Source of the DNA: Flammeovirga agarivorans
GTDB lineage: Bacteria; Bacteroidota; Bacteroidia; Cytophagales; Flammeovirgaceae
Reading direction: 5' to 3'
DNA length: 64,000 nt
Assembly: GCF_012641475.1 (NCBI RefSeq)
Contig: NZ_JABAIL010000002.1
Span: forward strand, 507,449-571,448
Under the pieces are notes generated by a model. It did no database searches, was not told where the DNA came from, and was given only the letters and a program-made list of their open reading frames with translations. Shown here one piece after another: positions 56,501 through 63,764 of the stretch; position 1 is the stretch's first letter; every line of letters starts with the position of its first letter. The position numbers and the translations under genes were made by a program.

Positions 56501-56586
56501 GTCGTGCCTTTAACGACTGGATGGAACATGAGTTGGTTCAAACTGATGATGTTTTAGTACTAGGTTTTAATCCAACATTGAGCTAA
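53509..56586 (+). CDS. multi-GAF-domain SpoIIE/PP2C-type protein phosphatase
   Basis: I start at the ATG at 53509 (MKTGYLDQALSIYQ), 1025 residues; an upstream ATG at 53437 adds 24 hydrophobic residues that look like translated leader. Four GAF-like units can be seen (about 5-180, 195-365, 390-560, 590-760). Units two to four share EIG, a GE.LP / CLK.N..I.INDF core, SIIYIP and IAIDN, so they are internal repeats. A coiled-coil linker follows unit 3 (VADRTAELQKQKQEVEANRDQIEQ). The C-terminal SpoIIE/PP2C domain (about 785-1025) begins YAKQIQSSILP, with GDF (Asp812), VDCNSNGVPGA (Asp829), LFTDGY and TDDVLVLGF. The usual DCTGHG is DCNSNG here. It may control an anti-sigma or similar switch in response to ligand binding; partners are not adjacent. 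Confidence 0.88.
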   Translation: MKTGYLDQALSIYQDLSRALTIKSLCRKILDTVNSKTVAERTSIIIKSGDNFILKASQKRNSGDTIFQEGNDYAMDHDLPLSVLHQIKSPKNVIVVDINKVNDKVKAERYIKENNISFLNFIPLWNDDTLIGFLMIEQYQNINTPSEQIKFLQVLAPQIAILLQNAVAIESFKGAEATTVEETPTTPSTSEPQEVQKLDSFALKTIHEIGQIIASTDSIENMTETVFEKINTVLDAQTLDIGLVNNERHRLEFPGTYEDGERLPFNYCKLDEENRLATICLKGNKTIHINDFDNEILSIIPDYNLNAPKRVGKKVNSIIYATIQYKGKPVGVFTVQTEKLNAYSKQDRLLIEGISSYIGIAIDNLNLNKEKQNQNIRSQEQEEELTQAYTTLKNLGEIGQDITSNLSIERIADTAYESLNSMIDAPLFSMGIYNKARGVLDISTNIENGEKLPPKTIRLTDNNKLSVICFKTLKEIIINDFISEYNQHVPNTELPTQDSSKLPQSLIYIPLIGKEGTLGFITIQNYQSNSFDERALNLMRNIAIYIGIALDNALTYEGLEEIVADRTAELQKQKQEVEANRDQIEQSYKNVQLLSEIGLSLSSSLSTESIIKTVYENVQTLIGGDAFGLGIYNHRKQQIEFRGAMEKGKELPDFIHSMSDDTRLSSICLKRNEEIVINDITKEIYQYLDSQDEVPTVGEMPQSIIYIPMRAEDKLIGVISLQSFKKNAYTELHVDLLRNIAIISAIAIDKAGTYEKIERQKEELQVTSQKVTESIRYAKQIQSSILPNRTLIRQLLPDSFIFHKPKDIVSGDFFWFFEHDSRVYIATVDCNSNGVPGAMMSIIGTSLFREIVEIQGVVCPGEILKAMNERIVSHLNQNHSENTDALDVSLVVMDKSKKTLEFAGANTSMAKIKDGKFFLIKGMPICIGGEYNEEKFNEIEYKKHTFDLTEDATYYLFTDGYQKQVGGEEKVEFGKENFLKLLFSNHKEEKSKQRTAIRRAFNDWMEHELVQTDDVLVLGFNPTLS

Positions 56587-56602
56587 GAAATTAGATATAA
56601 AA

Positions 56603-56645
56603 ATAAGGGGCAATACTTAATGATATAAGTATTGCCCCTTTTTAT
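56603..56645. terminator. bidirectional terminator
   Basis: Perfect 15-base-pair stem AAGGGGCAATACTTA / TAAGTATTGCCCCTT (56605-56619 with 56626-56640) and T-run, between the convergent phosphatase and metZ. Confidence 0.9.
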
Positions 56646-56657
56646 ATTATAAGATGA

Positions 56658-57833
56658 TTATGCTTTCAAAGCTTGTTTGATATCAGCAATTATATCATCT
56701 ACATGTTCTAATCCTACAGAGATTCTGATTAATCCTGGAGTAATTCCTACTGCTAATCTTTCCTCTTCTGATAATTTTGAGTGAGTTGTTGATGCTGGAT
56801 GCGTAGCAATCGTTCTTGTATCTCCTAAATTAGAAGATTTAGAAATCATTTTTAAGCTATTCCAGAATTTTTTACCTGCTTCCACTCCTCCTTTAACTTC
56901 AAAAGATACTAAAGCACCACCTAAACGCATCTGCTTTTTTGCCAGCTCATAATGCGGATGTGAAGGTAAGAATGGATATTTCACCAATTCTACTTCTTCC
57001 ATCTCTTCTAAAGCTTTTGCTACGGTATGAGCACTTTCACAATGTCTGTCCATACGAACAGATAACGTTTCTAAAGACTTAGAAAGGATCCAACCATGGA
57101 AAGGAGATAATGCCGGCCCTGTATGACGAGACATAAATTTCACCTTTTCGAGCGTTTCCTTCTGTCCTAAGATTGCTCCAGCTAATACTCTACCCTGTCC
57201 ATCAATAAATTTTGTTGCCGAGTGAGTAACAATATGAGCTCCCAATTTAATTGGATTCTGTAAGTAAGGTGTTGCAAAGCAGTTATCTACATTCAGTAAA
57301 ACACCATGTTTATTAGCAATTTTTGCTAAAGCTTCGATATCAATGATATCTAATGCTGGGTTAGATGGTGTTTCGATAAAGATCATTTTAGTGTTCGGTT
57401 GAACTGCCTTATCAAAACCTTCTAAATCATGAATATCAACATATGTATGAGATACTCCCCACTTTGGTAATAACTGCGTTAAAATTTGGTGAGTTGAGCC
57501 GAATAAAGATCTTGAAGCAACGATATGATCACCTTGACTTACAAAAGAAGCAATACTTAAAAACATGGCAGCCATACCCGAAGAGGTAGCAATACCAGCT
57601 TCAGCACCTTCTAAAGAAACCAGTTTATCAATAAACTCATCGTTATTCGGGTTAGAGTAACGAGAATAGATATTACCTTCTACTTCATCAGAAAACAATG
57701 CATTTGCATGATCAGCATCCTCAAAAGTAAAACTTGACGTAGCATAAATCGGCACTGAGTGCTCTCTATTGTGAGAACGCTGTGTTTGTTGTCTCACAGC
57801 AATGGTCTCAAAGTTCTTTTCTTCTTGGCTCAT
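56658..57833 (-). CDS. metZ: O-succinylhomoserine (or O-acetylhomoserine) sulfhydrylase, MetZ type
   Basis: A 391-residue PLP enzyme of the Cys/Met metabolism family that makes homocysteine directly from acylated homoserine and sulfide. The PLP lysine is Lys208 in HSATKFIDGQGRV, a run typical of MetZ; SSGMAA (substrate/phosphate site) and YSRYSNPNNDEF are also present, as is the SSNLGDTRTIATHPASTTHSKL C-terminal motif. Related cystathionine enzymes share most of these features, so gamma-synthase activity cannot be excluded. It follows the osmC gene by 58 bases. A divergent rhodanese gene points to a sulfur-related region. Confidence 0.88.
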   Translation of the reverse strand: MSQEEKNFETIAVRQQTQRSHNREHSVPIYATSSFTFEDADHANALFSDEVEGNIYSRYSNPNNDEFIDKLVSLEGAEAGIATSSGMAAMFLSIASFVSQGDHIVASRSLFGSTHQILTQLLPKWGVSHTYVDIHDLEGFDKAVQPNTKMIFIETPSNPALDIIDIEALAKIANKHGVLLNVDNCFATPYLQNPIKLGAHIVTHSATKFIDGQGRVLAGAILGQKETLEKVKFMSRHTGPALSPFHGWILSKSLETLSVRMDRHCESAHTVAKALEEMEEVELVKYPFLPSHPHYELAKKQMRLGGALVSFEVKGGVEAGKKFWNSLKMISKSSNLGDTRTIATHPASTTHSKLSEEERLAVGITPGLIRISVGLEHVDDIIADIKQALKA

Positions 57834-57891
57834 GATGAGAAAATCTTTTTGATTGTAAAATTTGTCAGTAAAGTTTAGATCGCAAAATAAA

Positions 57892-58317
57892 CTATTCTGC
57901 TATCACCTCAAAAGAGTGAGTAATAGTTGCTGTAGATTTTACCATTTCTGCAACAGAACAATACTTTTCTACTGCTAAACCAACTGCTCTCTTTGCTTTT
58001 GCTTCATCCACATTACCAAATAACTTGAAATGAACATGTACTTTTTCGAAAGGAGCAGGAACAGCATCTTTACGATCGCCATCAATAGAAATTTTCACAT
58101 CTTTAATTTCCTGACGTTGTTTTTTTAAGATATGAATAAGGTCGAAAACTGCACATCCTGCTACTCCAGTTAAAACTAATTGCATTGGAGAAAAAGCAGA
58201 ACCTTCACCCATACCATCCATTTTTCCTTTACCTGCATCAATATGTAATGTATTCCCTTCTTCAGAAGTTGCTTCGAAACGCACACCTTCATTCACTCTT
58301 TGTAATTCAATTTTCAT
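57892..58317 (-). CDS. OsmC family peroxiredoxin-like protein
   Basis: A 141-residue OsmC/Ohr-fold protein. The two catalytic cysteines are Cys55 (TGVAGCAVFD) and Cys120 (EKYCSVAEM). The HFKLFG strand and the central helix match YhfA-like OsmC proteins more than Ohr. It could reduce organic peroxides or act on sulfur species; the sequence does not decide. It is the first gene of a probable operon with metZ. Confidence 0.9.
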   Translation of the reverse strand: MKIELQRVNEGVRFEATSEEGNTLHIDAGKGKMDGMGEGSAFSPMQLVLTGVAGCAVFDLIHILKKQRQEIKDVKISIDGDRKDAVPAPFEKVHVHFKLFGNVDEAKAKRAVGLAVEKYCSVAEMVKSTATITHSFEVIAE

Positions 58318-58320
58318 AAG

Positions 58321-58349
58321 TTTGTATGTTTTTTATTCGCCTAAATTTG
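58321..58349 (+). promoter_or_regulatory. promoter of the rhodanese gene
   Basis: TTTG (58321-58324), 17 bases, then TAAATTTG (58342-58349): a full Bacteroidota consensus match about 55 bases before the start codon, inside the divergent region with osmC. Confidence 0.65.
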
Positions 58350-58403
58350 TTCAATTATAAAAGGTTTGATAAAATTACGAAAATGAAACTAAATTAGAGT
58401 ACT

Positions 58404-58712
58404 ATGAAAAGTATTACTGTAGAAGAACTGAGAGAATTACAAGAATCAGGCGCAGACTTCCAACTAATCGACGTACGTGAAGACTATGAGTACGACGAAG
58501 CAAACCTTGGTGGATTACTTATTCCTTTAGCAACTGTTATCGATGAAGCAGATCAAATCGACAAGGATAAAAGAGTAATTATTCACTGTCGTAGTGGCAA
58601 GCGTTCTGCTAACGCTATTGCTGCTTTAGAAGGTATGAAAGGCTATACAAACCTAGAAAATCTTGAGGGTGGTATTTTAGCGTATATCGACGCTTTTGGT
58701 TTAGATGACTAG
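58404..58712 (+). CDS. rhodanese-like domain protein
   Basis: A 102-residue single-domain rhodanese. The fold hallmarks are LIDVREDYEYDEANLGG and the active-site loop HCRSGKRS with catalytic Cys62, then a GILAYID tail. It may transfer sulfane sulfur from thiosulfate or a persulfide to an acceptor. It is divergent from the osmC-metZ pair with 86 bases between. It has its own weak terminator, and the GNAT gene at 58808 follows. Confidence 0.93.
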   Translation: MKSITVEELRELQESGADFQLIDVREDYEYDEANLGGLLIPLATVIDEADQIDKDKRVIIHCRSGKRSANAIAALEGMKGYTNLENLEGGILAYIDAFGLDD

Positions 58713-58747
58713 ATCATAAAAAATCATCACTTTTTTACGATATTTGC

Positions 58748-58778
58748 ACCGGCTTAATTGAATTAGGTCGGTTTTTTT
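58748..58778 (+). terminator. weak terminator after the rhodanese gene
   Basis: An imperfect stem ACCGgCtTAA / TTAgGtCGGT around TTGAA, followed by seven T. Confidence 0.6.
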
Positions 58779-58807
58779 ATTGTTGACATTTACCAAAATC
58801 AATCCAT

Positions 58808-59254
58808 ATGTCAGATTCATTATCAGTAGTCATTTTCCAAGGAACAGAATCAGAGTTCTGGCCTGCAGTTATGCAAATAAGAAAAACTGTTTTTGTTGAT
58901 GAACAACAAATTGATATTTCATTAGAGTTCGATGATATCGAGGTAGAAGCCTATCATTTAATTGTTTTAGATAATGGCAGACCTGCTGGTGTGTGTAGAT
59001 TTTTTAAAACGGAGGAAGGCTATAAAATGGGTCGTTTTGCCGTATTAAAAGAATTTAGAGGCCAAGGAATTGGTAATGCATTAATTCAAGCCTCATTATC
59101 TGAAATTGAAGATATTGCCGAAGACGGTTCAAAAATTTATTTACATGCACAAACATATGTAACTAAATTTTATGAAGAAGAAGGTTTTAATATAGAAGGA
59201 GATGAATTTATGGAAGATGGAATTCCACATGTTTTAATGGTACAAACCATTTAA
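58808..59254 (+). CDS. GNAT family N-acetyltransferase, ElaA-like
   Basis: A 148-residue acetyltransferase. The N-terminal IRKTVFVDEQQIDISLEFDDIE is typical of the GNAT subgroup that includes ElaA; the acetyl-CoA motif A is FAVLKEFRGQGIGNALIQASL (about 77-97), and HAQTYVTKFYEEEGF closes the fold. The substrate is unknown. It is transcribed separately from, or weakly with, the rhodanese gene. Confidence 0.88.
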   Translation: MSDSLSVVIFQGTESEFWPAVMQIRKTVFVDEQQIDISLEFDDIEVEAYHLIVLDNGRPAGVCRFFKTEEGYKMGRFAVLKEFRGQGIGNALIQASLSEIEDIAEDGSKIYLHAQTYVTKFYEEEGFNIEGDEFMEDGIPHVLMVQTI

Positions 59255-59275
59255 TCAATATCATTTCTTGGAGTG

Positions 59276-59307
59276 GGAACTATTTACATCAAATAGTTCC
59301 TTTTTTT
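59276..59307 (+). terminator. rho-independent terminator
   Basis: Perfect stem GGAACTATTT / AAATAGTTCC (59276-59285 with 59291-59300) with a five-base loop and seven T. Confidence 0.88.
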
Positions 59308-59484
59308 GTGTATTGACTTCTTTATTGACAGTATAGAACAAACACCTTTTATATCGTTTGCTTTGTTATGTTATCGATAATTCAATTTTCATCAATAAAT
59401 CCCACTAACAATTTTTAACAAAAGTTAATTTTAAGTATATTGTAGCAACCACTATAACAATTCATACTGTCCGTTATATTTTTT

Positions 59485-59730
59485 ATGAACAACACTACTA
59501 ACACCCCTATTATTGACCACTTACAAAAGAAAAAGAAATACATGATCCAACTTTACTATTTAATGAGTGGTTCGTTCATTTTTCTATTCTTTTCTTGGTT
59601 AGTTGTATGTATTACAAAAGGTACATTTCTATTCGAATATCTTATTCTCTTAGTGATACCTATTGGCTTGTATTATATGCATAAAAGGATCAATATTATT
59701 GATGATGAAATCCTAAACTTAAAAGATTAG
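59485..59730 (+). CDS. small membrane protein of unknown function
   Basis: An 81-residue protein with two predicted transmembrane helices (about 22-42 and 49-66) between a Lys-rich N-terminal part (QKKKKY) and a basic/acidic tail (HKRINIIDDEILNLKD). No family is recognised. A clear terminator after it supports that it is a real transcription unit. Confidence 0.6.
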   Translation: MNNTTNTPIIDHLQKKKKYMIQLYYLMSGSFIFLFFSWLVVCITKGTFLFEYLILLVIPIGLYYMHKRINIIDDEILNLKD

Positions 59731-59737
59731 TAATTTC

Positions 59738-59778
59738 AGAGTACTTTATTTTAACAGAATAATGTACTCTTTTTTTTA
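59738..59778 (+). terminator. rho-independent terminator
   Basis: Stem AGAGTACTTTATT / AATAATGTACTCT (one mismatch; 59738-59750 with 59758-59770) followed by eight T. Confidence 0.8.
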
Positions 59779-60088
59779 CCCAATGATTTTTACTGCAATC
59801 ATCTACATAAACACAAAAACCTATGCTAACTATTGAAAAACAATAATTTACCAATTCTCTACTGTTTTTTACCAACCATTCCTTTTTTCATGCTCTACTT
59901 TTGTCATGTACTCAATCGGAGTACAAATTTAACAAATTGACAATTGAATATTTTATGTAAAGAAGTAATAGCTTTTTTATAGAAATACCAGTAATCAACA
60001 TCGTTAAATTAAATCGAATCAGGTGTGAAACATATCATTACTTAGAGTGTGAATCATCTTAATTTTATTACACAAAATCATCAAAACA
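59779..60088 (+). other. 310-base leader region of the aguB-aguA operon
   Basis: No gene is seen. A TACTTTTG -7 element (59896-59903) is followed right away by an inverted repeat GTACTC / GAGTAC with a five-base loop (59908-59924). If the promoter is real the leader is about 180 bases long. Confidence 0.5.
59896..59924 (+). promoter_or_regulatory. candidate -7 box with adjacent inverted repeat
   Basis: TACTTTTG (full TAnnTTTG match) with the palindrome GTACTC-AATCG-GAGTAC starting five bases later, about where transcription would begin. The palindrome could be an operator for a polyamine or arginine regulator, but no such gene is adjacent. Confidence 0.4.
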
Positions 60089-60994
60089 ATGAAAAAAGTT
60101 ACAGTATCTGCAACACAAACAAGTTTTACTTGGGACAAAGAAGATAACCTTAGAAAAGCAGAAAAATTAGTTCGTGAAGCAGCATCAAAAGGTGCTCAAA
60201 TTATCTTATTATCAGAATTATTTGAAACTCCTTATTTCTGTTTACAACCAGATGAGAAACACTTTGAGTTAGCAAAACCTGTTGAAGAAAATGCTGCAGT
60301 AAAACACTTTCAAAAAATCGCAAAAGAATTAGAAGTAGTTTTACCTATTTCATTTTATGAAAGAGAAAACCATGCAAGATATAATTCAATCGCTATTATC
60401 GATGCAGACGGTTCAATTTTAGGTGTTTACAGAAAAACACACATTCCTGATAGCCCAGGTTATTTTGAAAAATTCTTCTTTAACCCTGGCGACACTGGAT
60501 TTAAAGTTTGGGATACTCGTTATGCGAAAATCGGTGTAGGTATCTGTTGGGACCAATGGTTCCCTGAAACAGCTCGTTCAATGGCTTTGATGGGTGCTGA
60601 AGTTTTATTCTTCCCGACAGCGATTGGTTCAGAACCTCAAGATCCAAACCTTATCTCAAAAGATCACTGGCAAGCAACACAATGCGGTCATGCTGCTGCT
60701 AATGTAACTCCAGTAGTTGCTGCCAATCGTTTTGGTAGAGAAACTACTACAGACGTTTTTGATAAAGATGCTAAAGAAGTGGGCATCACATTTTATGGTT
60801 CTTCTTTCATTGCAAATGAGCATGGACAAAAAGTAGAAGAAGCCGGACAAGATGAAGAAGCAGTATTAGTACATACTTTCGACTTAGACGATATCGAAAA
60901 AACTCGTACTTCATGGGGTCTATTCAGAGATAGAAGACCTGAATATTATGAAGTAATTACGTCTAGTGATGGTGTTCACCCTAATAAATTCTAA
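60089..60994 (+). CDS. aguB: N-carbamoylputrescine amidase
   Basis: Nitrilase-superfamily enzyme that converts N-carbamoylputrescine to putrescine, CO2 and ammonia. The 301-residue product has the full Glu-Lys-Cys triad: Glu43 (LLSELFE), Lys116 (YRKTHIP) and Cys153 (GICWDQWFPE). The extra motif DSPGYFEKFFFNPGDTGF is characteristic of AguB. It acts in the cytosol together with AguA, whose gene starts four bases after the stop codon. Confidence 0.96.
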   Translation: MKKVTVSATQTSFTWDKEDNLRKAEKLVREAASKGAQIILLSELFETPYFCLQPDEKHFELAKPVEENAAVKHFQKIAKELEVVLPISFYERENHARYNSIAIIDADGSILGVYRKTHIPDSPGYFEKFFFNPGDTGFKVWDTRYAKIGVGICWDQWFPETARSMALMGAEVLFFPTAIGSEPQDPNLISKDHWQATQCGHAAANVTPVVAANRFGRETTTDVFDKDAKEVGITFYGSSFIANEHGQKVEEAGQDEEAVLVHTFDLDDIEKTRTSWGLFRDRRPEYYEVITSSDGVHPNKF

Positions 60995-60998
60995 GATC

Positions 60999-62099
60999 AT
61001 GTCAACATTATTAAATTCTACTCCGAAAAAAGACGGTTATTATATGCCAGCAGAATGGACTGAGCATGAAAGAACTTGGATGCACTGGCCAGAACGTACT
61101 GATACATGGCGTATGGGTGCGAAGCCAGGTCAGGAAGCATTTGTTAAAGTGGCAACAGCGATCGCTGAGTTTGAACCTGTAACAGTATGTGCTTCTAACA
61201 ACCAGTTTGAGAACGCTAGTGCAATGCTTTCACACCCTAATATCCGTGTTATTGAGCTAACTCAAGATGATGCATGGATGCGTGACTCTGGTCCTACTTT
61301 TTTAGTAAATGATGAAGGTGGACTGAGAGGCGTAGACTGGAAGTTCAATGCATATGGTGGTACTTACAATGGTTTGTACGCCCCTTTTAATCATGATGAT
61401 CAAGTGGCTCACAAAGTACTTGCCATAGAAAATGCTGATCGTTACAGAACTGAAAACTTTGTAACAGAAGGTGGTTCAATCCATACTGATGGAGAAGGTA
61501 CAGTAATGATCGTTGAGGAAGTATTCATGAACCCTGGTAGAAACCCTGGTTTATCAAGAGAAGAAATGGAAGACTATTTAAAAAATTATTTAAATGTCGA
61601 GAAAGTTCTTTGGGTACCAAGAGGAATCTATAATGATGAGACTTCTGGACACATCGACAATATGGCGTTCTTTATTCGTCCTACAGAAGTTGTTCTTGCA
61701 TGGACAGATGATAAAAATGATCCTCAATATGAGCGTTCACTAGAAGCATACAATTACCTTACTAGTGTAACTGATGCAAAAGGTCGTAAAATCACAGTTC
61801 ATAAATTACCAGTTCCTTCACCAATGATAACAACAGAAAAAGATGTTGAAGGAATTGATGTTTCTGAAACTGCTAAAAATCGACAAGTTGGTGACCGTTT
61901 AGCTGGTTCTTATATCAATTGTCTGATCTGTAATGGTGGTGTCATCTTACCAAAATATGGAGATGAAAACGACGATGTGGCTGCAAAAATCTTACAAGAC
62001 TTAATGCCTGATCACAAAGTTGTACAAGTAGAAACAAGAGAAATTCTTTTAGGAGGTGGTAATATTCACTGTATTACACAACAACAACCTAAAGTTTAA
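60999..62099 (+). CDS. aguA: agmatine deiminase
   Basis: Guanidino-group hydrolase turning agmatine into N-carbamoylputrescine and ammonia, the first of the two AgDI-pathway steps. I start at 60999 (MSTLLNSTPKKDGYYMPAEW), 366 residues; a GTG-initiated frame 11 codons earlier overlaps aguB and lacks family likeness. The catalytic Cys358 lies in LLGGGNIHCITQQQP, with DAWMRDSGPTF, GGSIHTDGEGT and DETSGHIDN also present. With aguB it supplies putrescine from arginine-derived agmatine. Confidence 0.96.
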   Translation: MSTLLNSTPKKDGYYMPAEWTEHERTWMHWPERTDTWRMGAKPGQEAFVKVATAIAEFEPVTVCASNNQFENASAMLSHPNIRVIELTQDDAWMRDSGPTFLVNDEGGLRGVDWKFNAYGGTYNGLYAPFNHDDQVAHKVLAIENADRYRTENFVTEGGSIHTDGEGTVMIVEEVFMNPGRNPGLSREEMEDYLKNYLNVEKVLWVPRGIYNDETSGHIDNMAFFIRPTEVVLAWTDDKNDPQYERSLEAYNYLTSVTDAKGRKITVHKLPVPSPMITTEKDVEGIDVSETAKNRQVGDRLAGSYINCLICNGGVILPKYGDENDDVAAKILQDLMPDHKVVQVETREILLGGGNIHCITQQQPKV

Positions 62100-62285
62100 T
62101 CAAATATAGGTCATGAGTGGTATAATAAACTGCTCATGGCCACCATCAAATCTTTCAACAATTCATATTCATTGAGAAGTTAATAACAAACCAATATCTC
62201 TCTTTTTATCAATCAAGCATCTCTCAATTATTCAATCAACATTCATTTGTTCAATTGTTAATTTCTCGTTGAAAACATATCATAT

Positions 62286-63596
62286 ATGAAAAAATATATT
62301 TACCTCATCGTGTCCGTACTTCTAATGGCATTTACTTCTGTGCAAGCACAAACGACAGAAATAATAAACATTACTGAAGTACAACAAGTAGCCAATACTC
62401 CTGCTTTAAATAGTGGAGATACTGCATGGATATTAGTATCTACAGCTCTTGTTTTATTTATGATGTTACCTGGCTTGGCATTATTCTATGCTGGGTTGGT
62501 ACACAAAAAAAATGTTTTATCCATTCTGATGAATATCTGTGTCATTACAGGTATTGGATCATTATTATGGTTCGGTGGACTCTATAGTCTTGCCTTCTCA
62601 GGTGATGGAAGCTTTGTGGGAGATTTCCACAAATTGTTCTTAAATGGAGTAACAGCAAACAGTCTTCATGGGAGTATTCCTGAACCATTATTTGCTGTTT
62701 TTCAAATGACATTTGCTGTAATCACTCCTGGTTTATTTATTGGTGCATTTGCAGAAAGAATGAAATTAAAAGCAGTTGCATTGTTTTCTGCACTTTGGTT
62801 AATTCTAGTTTATGCTCCAGTTACTCACTGGGTATGGGGCGGTGGTTGGTTACAACAAATGGGTGTAATTGACCTTGCAGGAGGTATTGTCGTTCATGCT
62901 ACTGCTGGTATTGCTGCTTTATTATTAGCCGTTTTAATTGGCCCTAGAATTAAAAATAAACATTCGAAAAAAGCTCCATACAACATTCCAATGGTAATGA
63001 TTGGTGCATCGATGTTATGGGTAGGTTGGTTTGGATTCAACGCAGGTAGTCAATTACATGCAAATGGAGCCGCTGGCATGACCCTACTAGTAACCCATTT
63101 AGCTGCAGCTGCTGCATGTATCACTTGGGTAGTACTTGAATGGGCTAAGAACGGTAAACCTACATTAATTTCTATTGTTACAGGTATGATTGCTGGTTTA
63201 GCAACAGTTACTCCTGCATCTGGTAATATTGGTCCAATGGGAGCTGTTATCATCGGAATAACTGCAAGCTTAGTCTGTTTCAACATGGTAGATGTTGTAA
63301 AAAAGAAATGGAAAATAGATGACGCTTTAGATGTATTTGCTGTACATGGTGTTGGTGGTATCCTGGGTACTATTATGGTTGCTTTTTTAGGTACTGAAAT
63401 GTTTGGAGGCCATGGAGTAACTGACGTAATCAGTCAATTAGGAGTACAAGTAACAGCCTTAGTGGCTGCTGTATCATGGTCAGCATTAATGACATTCTTG
63501 ATCGTCAAAATATGCAAATCAACTGTTGGGTTTAGAGTCTCTGAAAAAGTAGAGGAAGAAGGTCTAGATATCGTTGAAGTTGGAGAATTTATATAA
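62286..63596 (+). CDS. amt: ammonium transporter (copy 2)
   Basis: A 436-residue Amt family channel with a clear signal peptide (VSVLLMAFTSVQAQ). The core opens with SGDTAWILVSTALVLFMMLPGLALFYAGL; pore histidines are in VVHATAGIAALLL and FAVHGVGGILGT, with the FQMTFAVITP gate. The C-terminal tail FRVSEKVEEEGLDIVEVGEF is the conserved regulatory helix. It resembles classic AmtB more closely than copy 1 does. It follows aguA by 186 bases with no terminator I can see clearly between, so linked expression is possible but unproven. Confidence 0.95.
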   Translation: MKKYIYLIVSVLLMAFTSVQAQTTEIINITEVQQVANTPALNSGDTAWILVSTALVLFMMLPGLALFYAGLVHKKNVLSILMNICVITGIGSLLWFGGLYSLAFSGDGSFVGDFHKLFLNGVTANSLHGSIPEPLFAVFQMTFAVITPGLFIGAFAERMKLKAVALFSALWLILVYAPVTHWVWGGGWLQQMGVIDLAGGIVVHATAGIAALLLAVLIGPRIKNKHSKKAPYNIPMVMIGASMLWVGWFGFNAGSQLHANGAAGMTLLVTHLAAAAACITWVVLEWAKNGKPTLISIVTGMIAGLATVTPASGNIGPMGAVIIGITASLVCFNMVDVVKKKWKIDDALDVFAVHGVGGILGTIMVAFLGTEMFGGHGVTDVISQLGVQVTALVAAVSWSALMTFLIVKICKSTVGFRVSEKVEEEGLDIVEVGEFI

Positions 63597-63624
63597 TATG
63601 TTGTTTTGATTGAGAAATTTTGGG

Positions 63625-63656
63625 ACTCAAGGAGATCCTGTCTTCTTGAGTTTATT
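63625..63656 (+). terminator. probable terminator of ammonium transporter 2
   Basis: Stem ACTCAAGgAGA / TCTtCTTGAGT (63625-63635 with 63641-63651, one G.T pair) with TCCTG loop, followed by TTATT. Confidence 0.65.
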
Positions 63657-63683
63657 CTCTCAAAACCCATGTATTTTATTATA

Positions 63684-63722
63684 AAAAAAGAGACAAGATT
63701 TTAAATTAAATCTTGCCTCTTT
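63684..63722 (-). terminator. terminator of the NfeD-like gene
   Basis: Stem AAAGAGaCAAGATTT / AAATCTTGcCTCTTT (one mismatch) with T-run on the minus strand. Confidence 0.75.
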
Positions 63723-63764
63723 GTATTAAGAATAGAAAATAAAGTTAAGCCTTTATTTAACTGT

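Noticed and set aside
62109-62140. Hairpin CATGAG / CTCATG after aguA as a terminator
   Set aside because: The stem is short and interrupted and no T-run follows on either strand, so I do not call a terminator.
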